Of a DNA stretch of 64,000 nt, positions 18,397-27,541 are shown piece after piece. The position numbers and the translations under genes are program-made. Numbering within the stretch: the first letter of the stretch is position 1; each line of letters begins with the position of its first letter. Source of the DNA: Kiritimatiellaeota bacterium B1221. Its GTDB lineage: Bacteria; Verrucomicrobiota; Kiritimatiellia; SS1-B-03-39; UBA6053. The notes below the pieces were generated by a model, which saw nothing but the letters and a program-made list of their open reading frames with translations, was not told where the DNA came from and did no database searches. The stretch lies in assembly GCA_029269125.1 (NCBI GenBank), contig JARHXX010000010.1, positions 56,063 through 120,062 of the forward strand, given 5' to 3'.

Positions 18397-19608
18397 TTAT
18401 TTTTCTTCAGCAGGGTTTGATTGAGCTAAAATCTTATACACCTCAATGCTCGCATCGGCAACCGTTTCCGGGCGGTTCACCTGACTAAACACACGGGCCT
18501 TTTCTGAAAACGACTGCCAACGCTCATCATCCGACAGCAACCTAAGCGCTGCGTTGGCAAATTGCTCAATCTCTCCGGGAGGAATTAAATATCCGGATTC
18601 GCCATCCACGAACATGGAAGAAACACCCCCCACATCAAACGCCACGCAAGGCGTTCCCGAGCAAAGGGCTTCCGCCAGAACATTGGGACTGTTTTCGCAT
18701 TTTGAAGTCATGGCATATACCCGGCTTTGTGCCTGTAGTTTTGCAATTTCTTCCGCAACCAACCAGCCATGAAAATTTATGAAGCTTTCCAATCCCAAAT
18801 CCTGGACTCTCTTTCGTATTTGGGAAAAGGCCGCATCCGATCCGCCTCCCACCACATCCAAATATACATCAGGATTTTTTTCATGAATGCGCGCAAAAGC
18901 CTCCAAACAAATTCCGATGCCTTTTGCCTCCCCGTATCCACCCACAAACAACATGCGGGGTTCCGGTACTTGCCGCTCGGACTGGAAGAATATCGGTCCC
19001 ATCGCTTCCGCAACATGAAAAATGCGTGCGGAGGGGTTTACTTCATGAACAAACCCCTTGTCGAAATGGGTCCTGCACATAAAGTTTTGGCCCTTTTCAA
19101 TACACTCCCGCTCTCTCGGAGCCGTGAGCTGAAATCGAAGACAGGGAGAAACCTCCAAAATCCGCGAAATGACCCCCTGAACCGAAACCACTGAAACAAA
19201 AGGACTTTCAACTGCAGACAGCCCATAGGCTTCTTCTGTACCATGGCCATGAACGATATCGGGCTGAAGCTCTGCCAATTTACGCGCCAAACACTTGCGG
19301 CCCGACTTAAAACCCGTTCGTGCATTTAGCTGACTCAATGCATCCCAACTCCAAGTCGTAAAGGGTATGCCGTGTCTTAGAACATGGTAGATAACCCCGT
19401 CTTGTTTCACCTGTTGGTCCCGAGTTACCAAGGCCGATAGAGTTACAACGTGCAATTCTATGTCCCGCCGGCTGCCAAGCACCTTGGTCAAATTGACCAG
19501 CCAACTTCCCGGGTGCCCTTTATATGGAGCTGACAATTTCAACCCAGCAGCTTCTAAAGGTTTGAGTGGATAAGGACATAGCCACACGACTCTCAATGGC
19601 TTGTTCAT
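18397..19608 (-). CDS. Glycosyltransferase family 4 (group 1)
   Basis: A 403-residue GT-B transferase. LRVVWLCPYPLKPLEAAGLKL opens the acceptor domain and DIVHGHGTEEAYGLSAV is its last strand. The donor domain begins MLFVGGYGEAKGIGICLEAFA and contains SKCENSPNVLAEALCSGTPCV, the E-x7-E nucleotide-binding motif, and GYLIPPGEIEQFANA. Overlap of 4 nt with the upstream polymerase-like gene marks it as part of the wzy run. A role in building the repeat unit is expected. Confidence 0.88.
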   Translation of the reverse strand: MNKPLRVVWLCPYPLKPLEAAGLKLSAPYKGHPGSWLVNLTKVLGSRRDIELHVVTLSALVTRDQQVKQDGVIYHVLRHGIPFTTWSWDALSQLNARTGFKSGRKCLARKLAELQPDIVHGHGTEEAYGLSAVESPFVSVVSVQGVISRILEVSPCLRFQLTAPRERECIEKGQNFMCRTHFDKGFVHEVNPSARIFHVAEAMGPIFFQSERQVPEPRMLFVGGYGEAKGIGICLEAFARIHEKNPDVYLDVVGGGSDAAFSQIRKRVQDLGLESFINFHGWLVAEEIAKLQAQSRVYAMTSKCENSPNVLAEALCSGTPCVAFDVGGVSSMFVDGESGYLIPPGEIEQFANAALRLLSDDERWQSFSEKARVFSQVNRPETVADASIEVYKILAQSNPAEEK

Positions 19609-21125
19609 GCACTCACCAATTTAGGACTTTTCACCTTCAACTGCGCTTCTTCACTTTCTACAGGTTCAATCCTATTGGATCCGCTACGATAGATAGCTTC
19701 CAAAAATGCCATACGAATGAAAAGGTTGGAAATGTCAGATGTCACACTTCCAAACAAACTACAGAAAATAATCCCACGTACGATAATATCCAAAGTGAAT
19801 ACAAAATGAATTCGTTTTAAGAACAGATCCTCCCATTCTCCGGAACGTTGCCTTTTAATGGAGAGGTAAACCGAATACCATAAAGCCAGTAAACCGAAAA
19901 AAAGCCCGGGAATCCCAGTACAAATCAATAACTCCAAAGGACCATTGTGATAATTCGAAGTTACAATTGCCCAATAATAAGGCATCTCAATATATCTAAG
20001 TGGGTCGACCACCTCCACGGCCCCTGGCGGGTATGTATATCCTTTTCCGACTAGCAGATGTGAAGGAATTTCTGCCATCGCATCCTTCCACATATTTAGA
20101 CGCCATTCTGTAGAGTAGGAGGCATCCATTGCAACAACTGGATCAATTTTCACACCTGGAAGAAATGAAATCATGCGTTGAGCACTTGAAGGCAGCGAAG
20201 GCCCAAGAATGTAGGCGAATGATACGCCACTAAAGCCAAAAATTGAAATGAGAGTGAAAAACAACAGCTTCTTTCTTTTTTGGTACGCAAAAACAAAAAG
20301 ATATAGAAAAATAAGGAGCAGTCCCCCCACGAATGTCAAACGATGCCCGGTTAACGCCCGTAAGATAAAAGAGAGCAAAATCAGAGCCAAGCACAATAAT
20401 TTCGCAGCCCCAGTCCGATTTTTTTTAATCAAGGCAACATATAAAATTGCAACCGCTGCCGAAGAAGCGGATTGTAATCTGACCAACGAATCTCCCGCTT
20501 GATTTGCATAAAATGCAGAGACAGTCGCATTCGTTAGCTGAATGAAATAGTACTGAAACGTAATCACCCCACGGCTTGCAATCGCCAGGAATTCGGAAAT
20601 ACTCGGAATAAAGGCTAGGGCCAACATCCAATAGGTTGCATGACGTAGCTGTTTCGAGGAAAGCGTGATAAAAGAACTATTCAGCAGGAATAATCCATTT
20701 AAGAAAAGTGGCACATAACGAAACCCACCCCAATTTTCGTCTCCTAAAACTCGAAATCCGGTTCCCCGAATGGCCATGGTGAGGACCAAAATACCCAAAA
20801 ACAGTAACACCAGCTTTTGTAGATAATAATCCATCGTCCGCTTTTGCTTATGAATGAACATGCCGGCAAATGTGATGGTGATAAAAACGACTTCTAAAAT
20901 TTCATATAGCTTAAGTTGCTCTGGCGTTCCGGGAATCCTTAGACCACTGAGTTGCAACGCGAAAATCCAAATCATCAAGATATCCGGACGGTTCATCCAA
21001 AAGATGAGAAAAAAGGGGGCGGGTATCAAAGCCAGCAAAAGAAACGGATTTCTTGGCAGGAAGAAATATATCAGGGCACAGGCAAACAAGGCCCCTAAAA
21101 TAAAAGTAACAGCACTACGAAACAT
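19605..21125 (-). CDS. O-antigen polymerase/ligase-like membrane protein (Wzy/WaaL type)
   Basis: About 506 residues with 11 or more hydrophobic segments. The long periplasmic loop near residues 300-410 carries RLNMWKDAMAEIPSHLLVGKG and then NYHNGPLELLICTGIPGLFFG, the HN-x-hydrophobic motif of the Wzy_C family. It would join lipid-linked repeat units or ligate the polymer to its carrier at the periplasmic face. The ATG at 21125 was chosen over one six codons upstream because a full AAGGAGG lies 8 nt before it. It leads a run with GT4, acyltransferase and GT4 genes. Polymerase and ligase cannot be told apart by eye. Confidence 0.8.
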   Translation of the reverse strand: MFRSAVTFILGALFACALIYFFLPRNPFLLLALIPAPFFLIFWMNRPDILMIWIFALQLSGLRIPGTPEQLKLYEILEVVFITITFAGMFIHKQKRTMDYYLQKLVLLFLGILVLTMAIRGTGFRVLGDENWGGFRYVPLFLNGLFLLNSSFITLSSKQLRHATYWMLALAFIPSISEFLAIASRGVITFQYYFIQLTNATVSAFYANQAGDSLVRLQSASSAAVAILYVALIKKNRTGAAKLLCLALILLSFILRALTGHRLTFVGGLLLIFLYLFVFAYQKRKKLLFFTLISIFGFSGVSFAYILGPSLPSSAQRMISFLPGVKIDPVVAMDASYSTEWRLNMWKDAMAEIPSHLLVGKGYTYPPGAVEVVDPLRYIEMPYYWAIVTSNYHNGPLELLICTGIPGLFFGLLALWYSVYLSIKRQRSGEWEDLFLKRIHFVFTLDIIVRGIIFCSLFGSVTSDISNLFIRMAFLEAIYRSGSNRIEPVESEEAQLKVKSPKLVSA

Positions 21126-21251
21126 GGTCTGCCCCTCCTTCAAAAATTAGGAATAGAATCATACTGAAATCAAAACCAGTTAGCATGATTGAATTGAACA
21201 GCAGATTTTATATTACTTGGATTGGTCACAGTGGTAGGATAAGTGTTTTTT

Positions 21252-22007
21252 ATGCAGGCAGCTTCTTTCGATCTTATTTCTATACCCGTTTGCCCTTTGA
21301 ATCTCCAGCAGGGATTGCAAAGGATTCTTGGAATGGCCTCTGAAGGAAAAAAGGGCTATGTCATATTTAGAGACGTCCATGGGGTTGTTCGCTGTCAGGA
21401 TGACCCTGAATTCCTACGCGTTCACCAGGAAGCCACCTTGGTCTGCCCCGATGGTATGCCTCTGGTTTGGATTGGGAAACGGCGTGGATACAAAGAAATG
21501 GGACGGGTTTACGGGCCGGATATGATGCGGGAGCTGATGAATGCCACCCGGGACGGGTCTGCCACCCATTATTTATATGGCGGGAAAGAGGGCGTGGCTG
21601 AACAGTTAAAAACCTCGCTGGAATCCCAATACCCGGGGGTGAAGATTGTCGGCACTTGCTGTCCTCCCTTTGCTCCGCTCTCCCCGGAAAAAGTAGCTGA
21701 ACTTCAAACTACCCTTTCCGAACTTAAACCTGATTTTTTCTGGGTGGGTCTCAGCACCCCCAAACAGGAATTCTTCATGAATGAATATTTGCCGAAATTG
21801 GAGACCACCGTGATGCTGGGTGTGGGAGCCGCGTTTGATTATCTTTCCGGCGCCGTCAAAGAACCGCCGACATGGATCCAGCGTTCTGGATTCCAATGGC
21901 TTTACCGGATCTGCAGTGAACCTCGCCGGCTTTTCGGCCGTTATCTGAACACTGTTCCCCGCTTTCTTTGGCTGCTTTCTAAAGAAAGTCTCCAAAAAAA
22001 GTCGTGA
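21252..22007 (+). CDS. WecG/TagA/CpsF-family glycosyltransferase (GT26)
   Basis: A transferase of about 251 residues. Family blocks in order: GKKGYVIFRDVHGVVRCQDD, VCPDGMPLVWIGKRRG, YLYGGKEGVAEQLK, and KPDFFWVGLSTPKQEFFM, which corresponds to the invariant 'G-x-P-KQE' of the family. GVGAAFDYLSGAVKEPPTWI and FQWLYRICSEPRRLFGRYL close it. These enzymes add ManNAc, ManNAcA or glucose-type residues to a lipid-linked first sugar, early in repeat-unit synthesis. The GTG three codons upstream is an alternative start. Transcribed alone on the plus strand, divergent from the wzy run. Confidence 0.9.
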   Translation: MQAASFDLISIPVCPLNLQQGLQRILGMASEGKKGYVIFRDVHGVVRCQDDPEFLRVHQEATLVCPDGMPLVWIGKRRGYKEMGRVYGPDMMRELMNATRDGSATHYLYGGKEGVAEQLKTSLESQYPGVKIVGTCCPPFAPLSPEKVAELQTTLSELKPDFFWVGLSTPKQEFFMNEYLPKLETTVMLGVGAAFDYLSGAVKEPPTWIQRSGFQWLYRICSEPRRLFGRYLNTVPRFLWLLSKESLQKKS

Positions 22008-22012
22008 TATCT

Positions 22013-23473
22013 CTAGCGCTCAAGTTTTAAACCCGGTTTCCAGACGGTGAAAGCCGGCATGACTTGAATTATATCGTACCCTTGTTTCTTCAGATAATCC
22101 GAAAGGATTCTATCAGCGTCATAAATATCCGGTTTTGACAACAAAACCACTCCCGGAAGCGGATGCACTTCCAAATCTGACCATGCAGAAGCATCCAAGA
22201 TACGAACAAGATCATCCACTCCGTAATACTCTGCAGCCGCGGCATCCGCCCCCCACCAGATTTCCTGGCCGCGGGAGGAAGAATTTTTGACGATTTCCGC
22301 AGCTTCCCGATAAGCATCTTTTAAATGCCGCTCCGCAAAGCGCCCACTCAATGCGGATCCGAAACTCGCAAGCAACAGCAGACACGGAACCCACGCCCTC
22401 TTTTGAATCCAGAGTCGTGAGGCCATTCCGGCAAAAATGCAGAGGACAAAAGGAAACAAGGGCATAAAATGCCGACCCAATAATCGAAACTCCCCCACTA
22501 CGCCCACACCGAGCATGGTGAGGGCTCCCAGAAAACAGGCGAGCATGACCGGCCGCTGTTCTTTCCAGTTTTCAGGCGCTTGTTTGAGATAACTCCAAAC
22601 CCCCAGCCCCCCAAAAGCCCCCCATATCACCGCATAAAGCCCCAGAGACACTTTGTATTGCGCCAGCGCAGCCACCGCATCATTCCGCAACTGGAGCCGG
22701 GAGGGTCCCCAGCCTAAAAATCCAAAATACTCATATCCAGAGAAAATCAGACTTTCTAAAGAGGTTTTGGACGCAGACGAAGCCGCCGCCCCTTTGAGCA
22801 GCGTGCTGAAATAATAATACCCCAAGGGAATCAGCAGCCCCAGCGACACTCCGGAAACCCAAAGCATCTTTTTGTTTAGACCCGCATCTTGGTTTTTCCA
22901 TCCTGCGCCCACGATCCAAAGGTGAGCCAAGCCAAAATAAAACGCAAAAACCACCCCCGTAAGACTGGAGGCACATAATAACAGCAGTCCGATCCAGAAT
23001 AAAACTGTCCTCAACAACCTATGCCTTTCTTCCCCGCACAACCCGGTCAAGAGAAAGGTCGAGGCCGCAAACTGCAAGGTATAGGGGCGCGCTTCATCCA
23101 AATAAAACCAGAGAAATGGAGAGGTGAGCGCAAATAAGATCCACAGCGTTCGAAAACGCTTCTCTCCCGGACCCAGAAAGAGAACCGGGGCAATCGCCAT
23201 GACCAGGAAAGGGATGTTCAATGCCCGCAATCCCCATTCAGATGAGTCTGCTACTTTTTCCCAGGCCCAGATTATAGCCATGTACCCCGGCATCTGCGCA
23301 TCGGATCCGGTTTCAGATTGCATCCGGGATATAAAAGAGGTCCAGTCGGGTTGCACCGCCTTGACCGCCGTATTGGCTTCATCAATCCAGAGACTTTGAC
23401 CGCTAACCGCGACCAGCCCCACACAAACCGCCCATAGCAACCAAAGCAGATATAAACGTTTATTCGGGTCCAT
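22013..23473 (-). CDS. GT-C family membrane glycosyltransferase (GT39/ArnT-like)
   Basis: A 486-residue polytopic membrane protein. Its first outside loop holds SLWIDEANTAVKAV, the acidic motif of GT-C enzymes, and a later loop has WFYLDEARPYTLQF, a pattern seen in PMT_2-type transferases. The C-terminal 90 residues form a soluble domain. Such enzymes take sugars from polyprenyl-phosphate donors in the periplasm and move them to lipids, glycans or proteins. The start overlaps by 1 nt the stop of a gene for a polyprenyl-phosphate sugar synthase, which would make its donor. Acceptor unknown. Confidence 0.8.
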   Translation of the reverse strand: MDPNKRLYLLWLLWAVCVGLVAVSGQSLWIDEANTAVKAVQPDWTSFISRMQSETGSDAQMPGYMAIIWAWEKVADSSEWGLRALNIPFLVMAIAPVLFLGPGEKRFRTLWILFALTSPFLWFYLDEARPYTLQFAASTFLLTGLCGEERHRLLRTVLFWIGLLLLCASSLTGVVFAFYFGLAHLWIVGAGWKNQDAGLNKKMLWVSGVSLGLLIPLGYYYFSTLLKGAAASSASKTSLESLIFSGYEYFGFLGWGPSRLQLRNDAVAALAQYKVSLGLYAVIWGAFGGLGVWSYLKQAPENWKEQRPVMLACFLGALTMLGVGVVGEFRLLGRHFMPLFPFVLCIFAGMASRLWIQKRAWVPCLLLLASFGSALSGRFAERHLKDAYREAAEIVKNSSSRGQEIWWGADAAAAEYYGVDDLVRILDASAWSDLEVHPLPGVVLLSKPDIYDADRILSDYLKKQGYDIIQVMPAFTVWKPGLKLER

Positions 23474-24231
23474 TATTTGAGACTTTTCTTTAGCTTCCGT
23501 AAATCAAAGAGCATCGAGAATCCCATGTGCATCACATTGAGCAAATCAATACTGTTGCTGCCGCCCTGACGGTCCCGGAAACGGATAGGCACGTACGCCC
23601 AGCGCAGCGCCGGATTCCGCTTTAAGACGGAGAGCACCGCAACATTATGAATATCAAACGACGCAGGGATTTTCAGCAACGCCTCTTTCAACGCCTCCCG
23701 ACGCATCAGGCGGTAAGGCACATTGGGATCCACCAGATCCCGCCCCATTACCAGCGAAGATAACAGTTTGCAAATCTTGGACGTCACCGCCCTGGCAAAA
23801 CCATCATCACGATGAATCCGCTGCCCGAACACACAATCGGCCTCTTCACGTTTTTCCCAGAATTCTTTAAAATATACCGGGTCACACTGACCATCCGAAT
23901 CGATTTGTAAAATCCACTCCACTTTTTCAGCCGCCACACAGGCATCATAACCCAGACGGCAACTTCGCCCGTGCCCCGAATTCGGTTTGTCCACCACCAC
24001 CAAATGCGCCGCATCCTCTTTTTCGAGTCTTTTTAATACGTCCCCGGTCCCGTCCTTTGATCCGTCATTCAGCAACAACAATTGATAAGAAAGCCCCAGG
24101 GCTTCAAAGCAACTGCGCCATTCCGAAACCACGGATGCAATCATTTCTTCTTCATTATAAATAGGCATCACCACGACCAGGGAGGCAATCAAACTCTCAG
24201 ACACTTCGCGGGGATAGTATGATACGTACAT
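23473..24231 (-). CDS. GT2 polyprenyl-phosphate sugar synthase (DPM1/GtrB-like)
   Basis: About 252 residues of GT-A fold without trailing membrane helices. Motifs in order: VVVMPIYNEEEMIASVV, LLLNDGSKDGTGDVL, the metal site ILQIDSDGQCDP, VPYRLMRREAL and FRDRQGGSNSIDLL. This set is diagnostic of dolichyl/polyprenyl-phosphate mannose or glucose synthases. It would build a lipid-phosphate sugar on the cytoplasmic side for the GT-C enzyme encoded next. The frame opens seven codons earlier (24252); ATG 24231 is preferred since it places the fold closer to the start. The tRNA-Lys gene lies upstream on the other strand. Confidence 0.85.
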   Translation of the reverse strand: MYVSYYPREVSESLIASLVVVMPIYNEEEMIASVVSEWRSCFEALGLSYQLLLLNDGSKDGTGDVLKRLEKEDAAHLVVVDKPNSGHGRSCRLGYDACVAAEKVEWILQIDSDGQCDPVYFKEFWEKREEADCVFGQRIHRDDGFARAVTSKICKLLSSLVMGRDLVDPNVPYRLMRREALKEALLKIPASFDIHNVAVLSVLKRNPALRWAYVPIRFRDRQGGSNSIDLLNVMHMGFSMLFDLRKLKKSLK

Positions 24232-24428
24232 AAACCATTCATAACAAAGCAATAGGCAAGATCCAACCAGAAGACAGGATTATTCTTCACTTTCCATTCC
24301 ATTTCCCGCGGTTTTTTCCTGTATAAGCCTTTGACAAACCTGAAAAACGCCCTATAAGGGCCTTTCCGTTTTACGGAAAACGTGTTTTCACTTTTTCCGA
24401 CGGCAGGAAAATCTTCCACCTTTTAGGT

Positions 24429-24504
24429 GGGCCGATAGCTCAGTTGGTAGAGCAGAGGCCTTTTAAGCCTTTTGTCCTGGGTTCGAGTCCCAGTCGGCCC
24501 ACCA
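24429..24504 (+). tRNA. tRNA-Lys (anticodon TTT)
   Basis: A complete 76-nt cloverleaf with encoded CCA. The acceptor stem GGGCCGA pairs with TCGGCCC. The D arm is GCTCAGTTGGTAGAGC. The anticodon stem is GAGGC/GCCTT around the loop CTTTTAA, giving anticodon TTT, and the T arm is CTGGG-TTCGAGT-CCCAG. A short T-run follows CCA. No integrase or attachment repeat is seen next to it. Confidence 0.97.
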
Positions 24505-24608
24505 TTTTTGTGCCCTGAATTCTCACTCTACCTGATCTAAAGAACGGACTCTGGGGATCGGCTTTCCTTCAGCGTCCTGTCCTTTTTCTTTTGCCTCCCC
24601 TCTCCTTG

Positions 24609-24637
24609 CAAACGATTCTCTTGCATTCAATCGTTTG
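24609..24637. promoter_or_regulatory. Inverted repeat, candidate operator of the adjacent LacI gene
   Basis: CAAACGATT (24609-24617) and AATCGTTTG (24629-24637) are exact reverse complements with an 11-nt spacer, 52 nt before the LacI-type gene's ATG. Half-sites with an AAACG core are common for LacI-family proteins, so autoregulation is plausible. No test is possible from sequence alone. Confidence 0.45.
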
Positions 24638-24689
24638 ATGACATAGAGTAGCGAGTTGTTTTAAACGTATTCTCGCTGATTCTCCACTC

Positions 24690-25688
24690 ATGGCCACCCT
24701 TAAAGACATTGCAAACGAACTGAATTTTTCTGTTCCCCTCATCTCAAAAGTCTTAAGCGGCAATATGGGGACCACGATCTGTAGTGATGAAACGCGTCTC
24801 GCGATTTTGGCGAAAGCAAAAGAACTGAATTATCACCCCAACTCCCGCGCCAGAGCCCTGAGTCTGGGACGCTCAGGTACTATCGGGGTGTTTATCCACT
24901 CCATCGGCCTCCCGGGATCCGAATCCCTCTATAAACAATTACTGGAGGGGATCACCCAGCAGGCCAATATCGATGTGCTGAGGCTCTGCTTAAGCTTTTA
25001 TGAAACTGACAGCCAGTTTATGCAGTCTTTTTCCCAAGTGGCCAAAAATGAAATCGACGGACTCATTGTCGCCGGCGTGCATCATCCGAACCTCCAAAAA
25101 GTCTATGAAGATCTGAAAAGCAAAGGAACACCCGTGGTCTCTGTCTTTCGCGATGGCACGCCCCATCAAAACGATGTGAATGTCTGTTGCGATGAATTGC
25201 AGGTCGGCTACCTTCCCACCCTTCATTTACTGGAAAAAGGCTGCCGCCGTATTGCCCATATTCGCTGTTTAGACAAACGCTATCAGGGGTATCTCAAAGC
25301 TCTGGAGGATCACAACATTGCCATTGACCCTGCACTGATTTTTCAGACAGAGTGCGATTTAACCGTTTCGACCGGTAAGCGGGCCGTTCAACAGTGGATA
25401 AAACAAGGGATTGAGATAGACGGGCTGGTTGCGGAATCAGATCATCAGGCCTTCGGGGCCATCAATGAATTGCTGCTTCAGGGGAAACGGGTTCCGGAAG
25501 ATGTGAAGGTGATCGGCGTCGATAATTCCCCCATTTGCGAATTATCCCCCGTCACCATTAGTTCCGTCAAAGCTCCCATGAACTGCATGGGGCGTAAAGC
25601 CGTTCAATGCCTCCTCAAACAGATCCATCATCAGGAAGTTTCATCCCACAGCTTCCCCCCCCGTCTGCACCTGCGTGCCTCCTGCTAA
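24690..25688 (+). CDS. LacI-family transcriptional regulator
   Basis: A 332-residue repressor-type protein. Residues 2-25 are the helix-turn-helix (TLKDIANELNFSVPLISKVL), with the hinge helix at YHPNSRARALSLGRSGTIGV. The periplasmic-binding-like sensor domain follows, with the family-typical late block VIGVDNSPICELSPVTISSV and MGRKAVQCLL. The recognition helix SVPLISKVLSG departs a little from the common 'SxxTVSRVLN'. It probably senses a sugar and controls the hydrolase genes downstream (25849 and possibly 27542) and itself, given the inverted repeat ahead of it. Ligand unknown. Confidence 0.92.
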   Translation: MATLKDIANELNFSVPLISKVLSGNMGTTICSDETRLAILAKAKELNYHPNSRARALSLGRSGTIGVFIHSIGLPGSESLYKQLLEGITQQANIDVLRLCLSFYETDSQFMQSFSQVAKNEIDGLIVAGVHHPNLQKVYEDLKSKGTPVVSVFRDGTPHQNDVNVCCDELQVGYLPTLHLLEKGCRRIAHIRCLDKRYQGYLKALEDHNIAIDPALIFQTECDLTVSTGKRAVQQWIKQGIEIDGLVAESDHQAFGAINELLLQGKRVPEDVKVIGVDNSPICELSPVTISSVKAPMNCMGRKAVQCLLKQIHHQEVSSHSFPPRLHLRASC

Positions 25689-25848
25689 AATGGTTTTCGG
25701 GTTCACTACAGGTGCAACACAAACAAATTACCTTTAATCAAAGCATTAATCTTTTGATAAAATAATCATTTCACCTTAGATTCACCTTTGCTTATTTTAA
25801 ATCCGTTGTGAATTCTTTGTCCTTCTTTCATCATACCCGGAGCCCCGT

Positions 25849-26928
25849 TTGCATTTCCAAACCTTCTTCTTCGCATTTCTCGTGACCCTCAGCACCATTT
25901 CCCGCCTCCAGCCCGTCCATGCCGAAACGGTATTTCCGGGTAAAACCTGGGAACAGGCTTCACCCGAATCCCAAGGCCTCGACGCCGAAAAAGTTGAAGC
26001 CGCCATGGCACACTTAAAGTCATTGGTGGGGCCTGACGGCATCTCACAAACCCTGATCATCCGCCACGGCCGCATCATTTGGCAGGGTGAGCATACCGAC
26101 AGCTGGCACAATGTCTTTTCCTGCACAAAGTCGATTTCCTCCATGACCGTAGGCCTCCTCATCGAGGAAGGCATCCTCGAACTGGATACGCCCCTCAGCG
26201 AATTTGTCCCCGCATTAAAAGCACAATATCCGGAACTCTCGGCCCGGCATTGCCTGTCCCTCACCTCCGGATACCAAGCGGAAGACCGCAGCTACCCTTT
26301 TACCCCGGCTCCCCCTCTGTTTAAAGACGGGGAAAAAATGCGTTACGGGGGAGAAGCCTTGAATATGATGTCCCACGCTCTCAGCCAAGCCAGCGGAACT
26401 CCCCTCTCCGAAACCTTTGAGACCCGGATTGCAAAACCGATTGGATTGGGAAGAAAGTGGGACTGGGGAGATTACGGACGTGTGGAAGGCGTAAAAGTGA
26501 ATAATACCAGCGGCAGTGATTTTAAAGGCGTCCATACCTCCGCCCAAAATCTTGCACGTATCGGACTCCTTCTATTAAACGACGGTTCCTGGGAAGGAAA
26601 ACAACTGCTTTCCAAAGCCTGGATCGATCAGGCAACCACCCCGCAATCTCCGGCGGACATCCCCCTCCACGACGAAAAGGGTTGGTATAAAACCATTCAA
26701 GGCGCCTACGGACTGGGATTCTGGGTCAACGGAATACGTGCGGATGGGAAACGCCTTTGGCCGGATGCACCTGCGCAGACCTATGCCCTGCAAGGAAACC
26801 TCAATAACATCTGCTTCGTCATTCCGGAATGGGACATGGTATTTATACGCCTGGGCACCGACAAAGTGATTCCAAACGAGAAATACAATCAGATATTCTC
26901 TCTCTTGAAAAAGGCATTCATTCCATAA
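25849..26928 (+). CDS. Exported serine hydrolase, beta-lactamase/esterase (class C-like) family
   Basis: A 359-residue protein with a signal peptide ending at about VHA-ET (residues 1-25). The nucleophile motif S-x-x-K is SCTK at residues 91-94 within VFSCTKSISSMTVGLL. The second motif appears as RYGGEALNMM, where Tyr is kept but the usual third-position Asn of Y-x-N is Gly, and the third as YGLGFWVNGI. Proteins of this class are carboxylesterases or peptidases far more often than beta-lactamases. Periplasmic ester or side-chain removal from a polymer is possible. The TTG start at 25849 was chosen to include the full signal peptide. A 160-nt AT-rich gap separates it from the LacI gene. Confidence 0.8.
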   Translation: MHFQTFFFAFLVTLSTISRLQPVHAETVFPGKTWEQASPESQGLDAEKVEAAMAHLKSLVGPDGISQTLIIRHGRIIWQGEHTDSWHNVFSCTKSISSMTVGLLIEEGILELDTPLSEFVPALKAQYPELSARHCLSLTSGYQAEDRSYPFTPAPPLFKDGEKMRYGGEALNMMSHALSQASGTPLSETFETRIAKPIGLGRKWDWGDYGRVEGVKVNNTSGSDFKGVHTSAQNLARIGLLLLNDGSWEGKQLLSKAWIDQATTPQSPADIPLHDEKGWYKTIQGAYGLGFWVNGIRADGKRLWPDAPAQTYALQGNLNNICFVIPEWDMVFIRLGTDKVIPNEKYNQIFSLLKKAFIP

Positions 26929-26944
26929 GCGGCTTCAAGCCGCT
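26928..26944 (+). terminator. Short hairpin after the serine hydrolase gene
   Basis: AGCGGC-TTCAA-GCCGCT begins inside the stop codon of the hydrolase gene. The stem is strong, but no T-run follows, so it is either a factor-dependent stop or a REP-like hairpin. Confidence 0.35.
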
Positions 26945-26963
26945 GCGCGCACACAAACCTGCA

Positions 26964-27296
26964 TCAACCTTCGTCTTCACCGCGGGTTTGCGCGTATTCC
27001 GCTTGGTGATGCTTATACCCCTCAATCGCCTGAATCGCCCGGCTCATCATTCGAAAACGTGCCGCACCCCAAATGCCCACCAAGAGTCCTGATGGAATAC
27101 AGGCAACACCCAGCCACCAAAACCAATGGGCTTCAGAAAAGTGCATAATGGAAAAGCCTGAAATGATTAACGCAACCGCAGAACGCAGATAAGCAAGCAA
27201 CGTTCTCTCATTTGCAAGCAGCGTCCGGTCTACAGCAAGCTCATCACGAAGAATCATGTCCTTCCGACTATATTGTGAATAGGGTGTTTTTGTCAT
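26964..27296 (-). CDS. YidH-like DUF202 membrane protein
   Basis: About 110 residues. The hallmark LAVDRTLLANERTLLAYLRSA occupies residues 21-41 and is followed by three hydrophobic segments (VALIISGFSIMHF, FWWLGVACIPSGLLVGIW and a weaker one). DUF202 proteins are small inner-membrane proteins without a firm function. The ATG at 27296 was preferred over 27335 because it gives the usual family length. Convergent with the serine hydrolase gene. Confidence 0.85.
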   Translation of the reverse strand: MTKTPYSQYSRKDMILRDELAVDRTLLANERTLLAYLRSAVALIISGFSIMHFSEAHWFWWLGVACIPSGLLVGIWGAARFRMMSRAIQAIEGYKHHQAEYAQTRGEDEG

Positions 27297-27541
27297 AAAA
27301 ATCTCTTTCGGGGAAGTTGCGCGGCTCCATACCACACCCCTTTCAAATTCAGAGGGAAAAGGCTCTTAAATTTTATCCGAAATCTCCATTCCTCACAATG
27401 CCTCCCGGTCATCCTGATCTATAGCCGGGGTCACCGTCAGCACCAGCCGGGACCCGGCTGCAAATAGACCTTTACCCGAAATTCAAAACCCAAAAATCAG
27501 TCAGACACGAAAAAGAATTGTGGGATAGAAAACGATAGGCT

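Noticed and set aside
24189..24419. A 76-codon minus-strand frame before the tRNA
   Set aside because: It overlaps the start of the GT2 gene in another frame and has no ribosome site or homologous pattern.
24429..24504. tRNA-Lys as an integration site for a mobile island
   Set aside because: No integrase gene and no repeat of the tRNA 3' end were found on either side.
25849..26928. True class C beta-lactamase
   Set aside because: The S-x-x-K motif is present, but the Y-x-N motif is altered and the setting is glycan degradation, so an esterase-like hydrolase is more likely.
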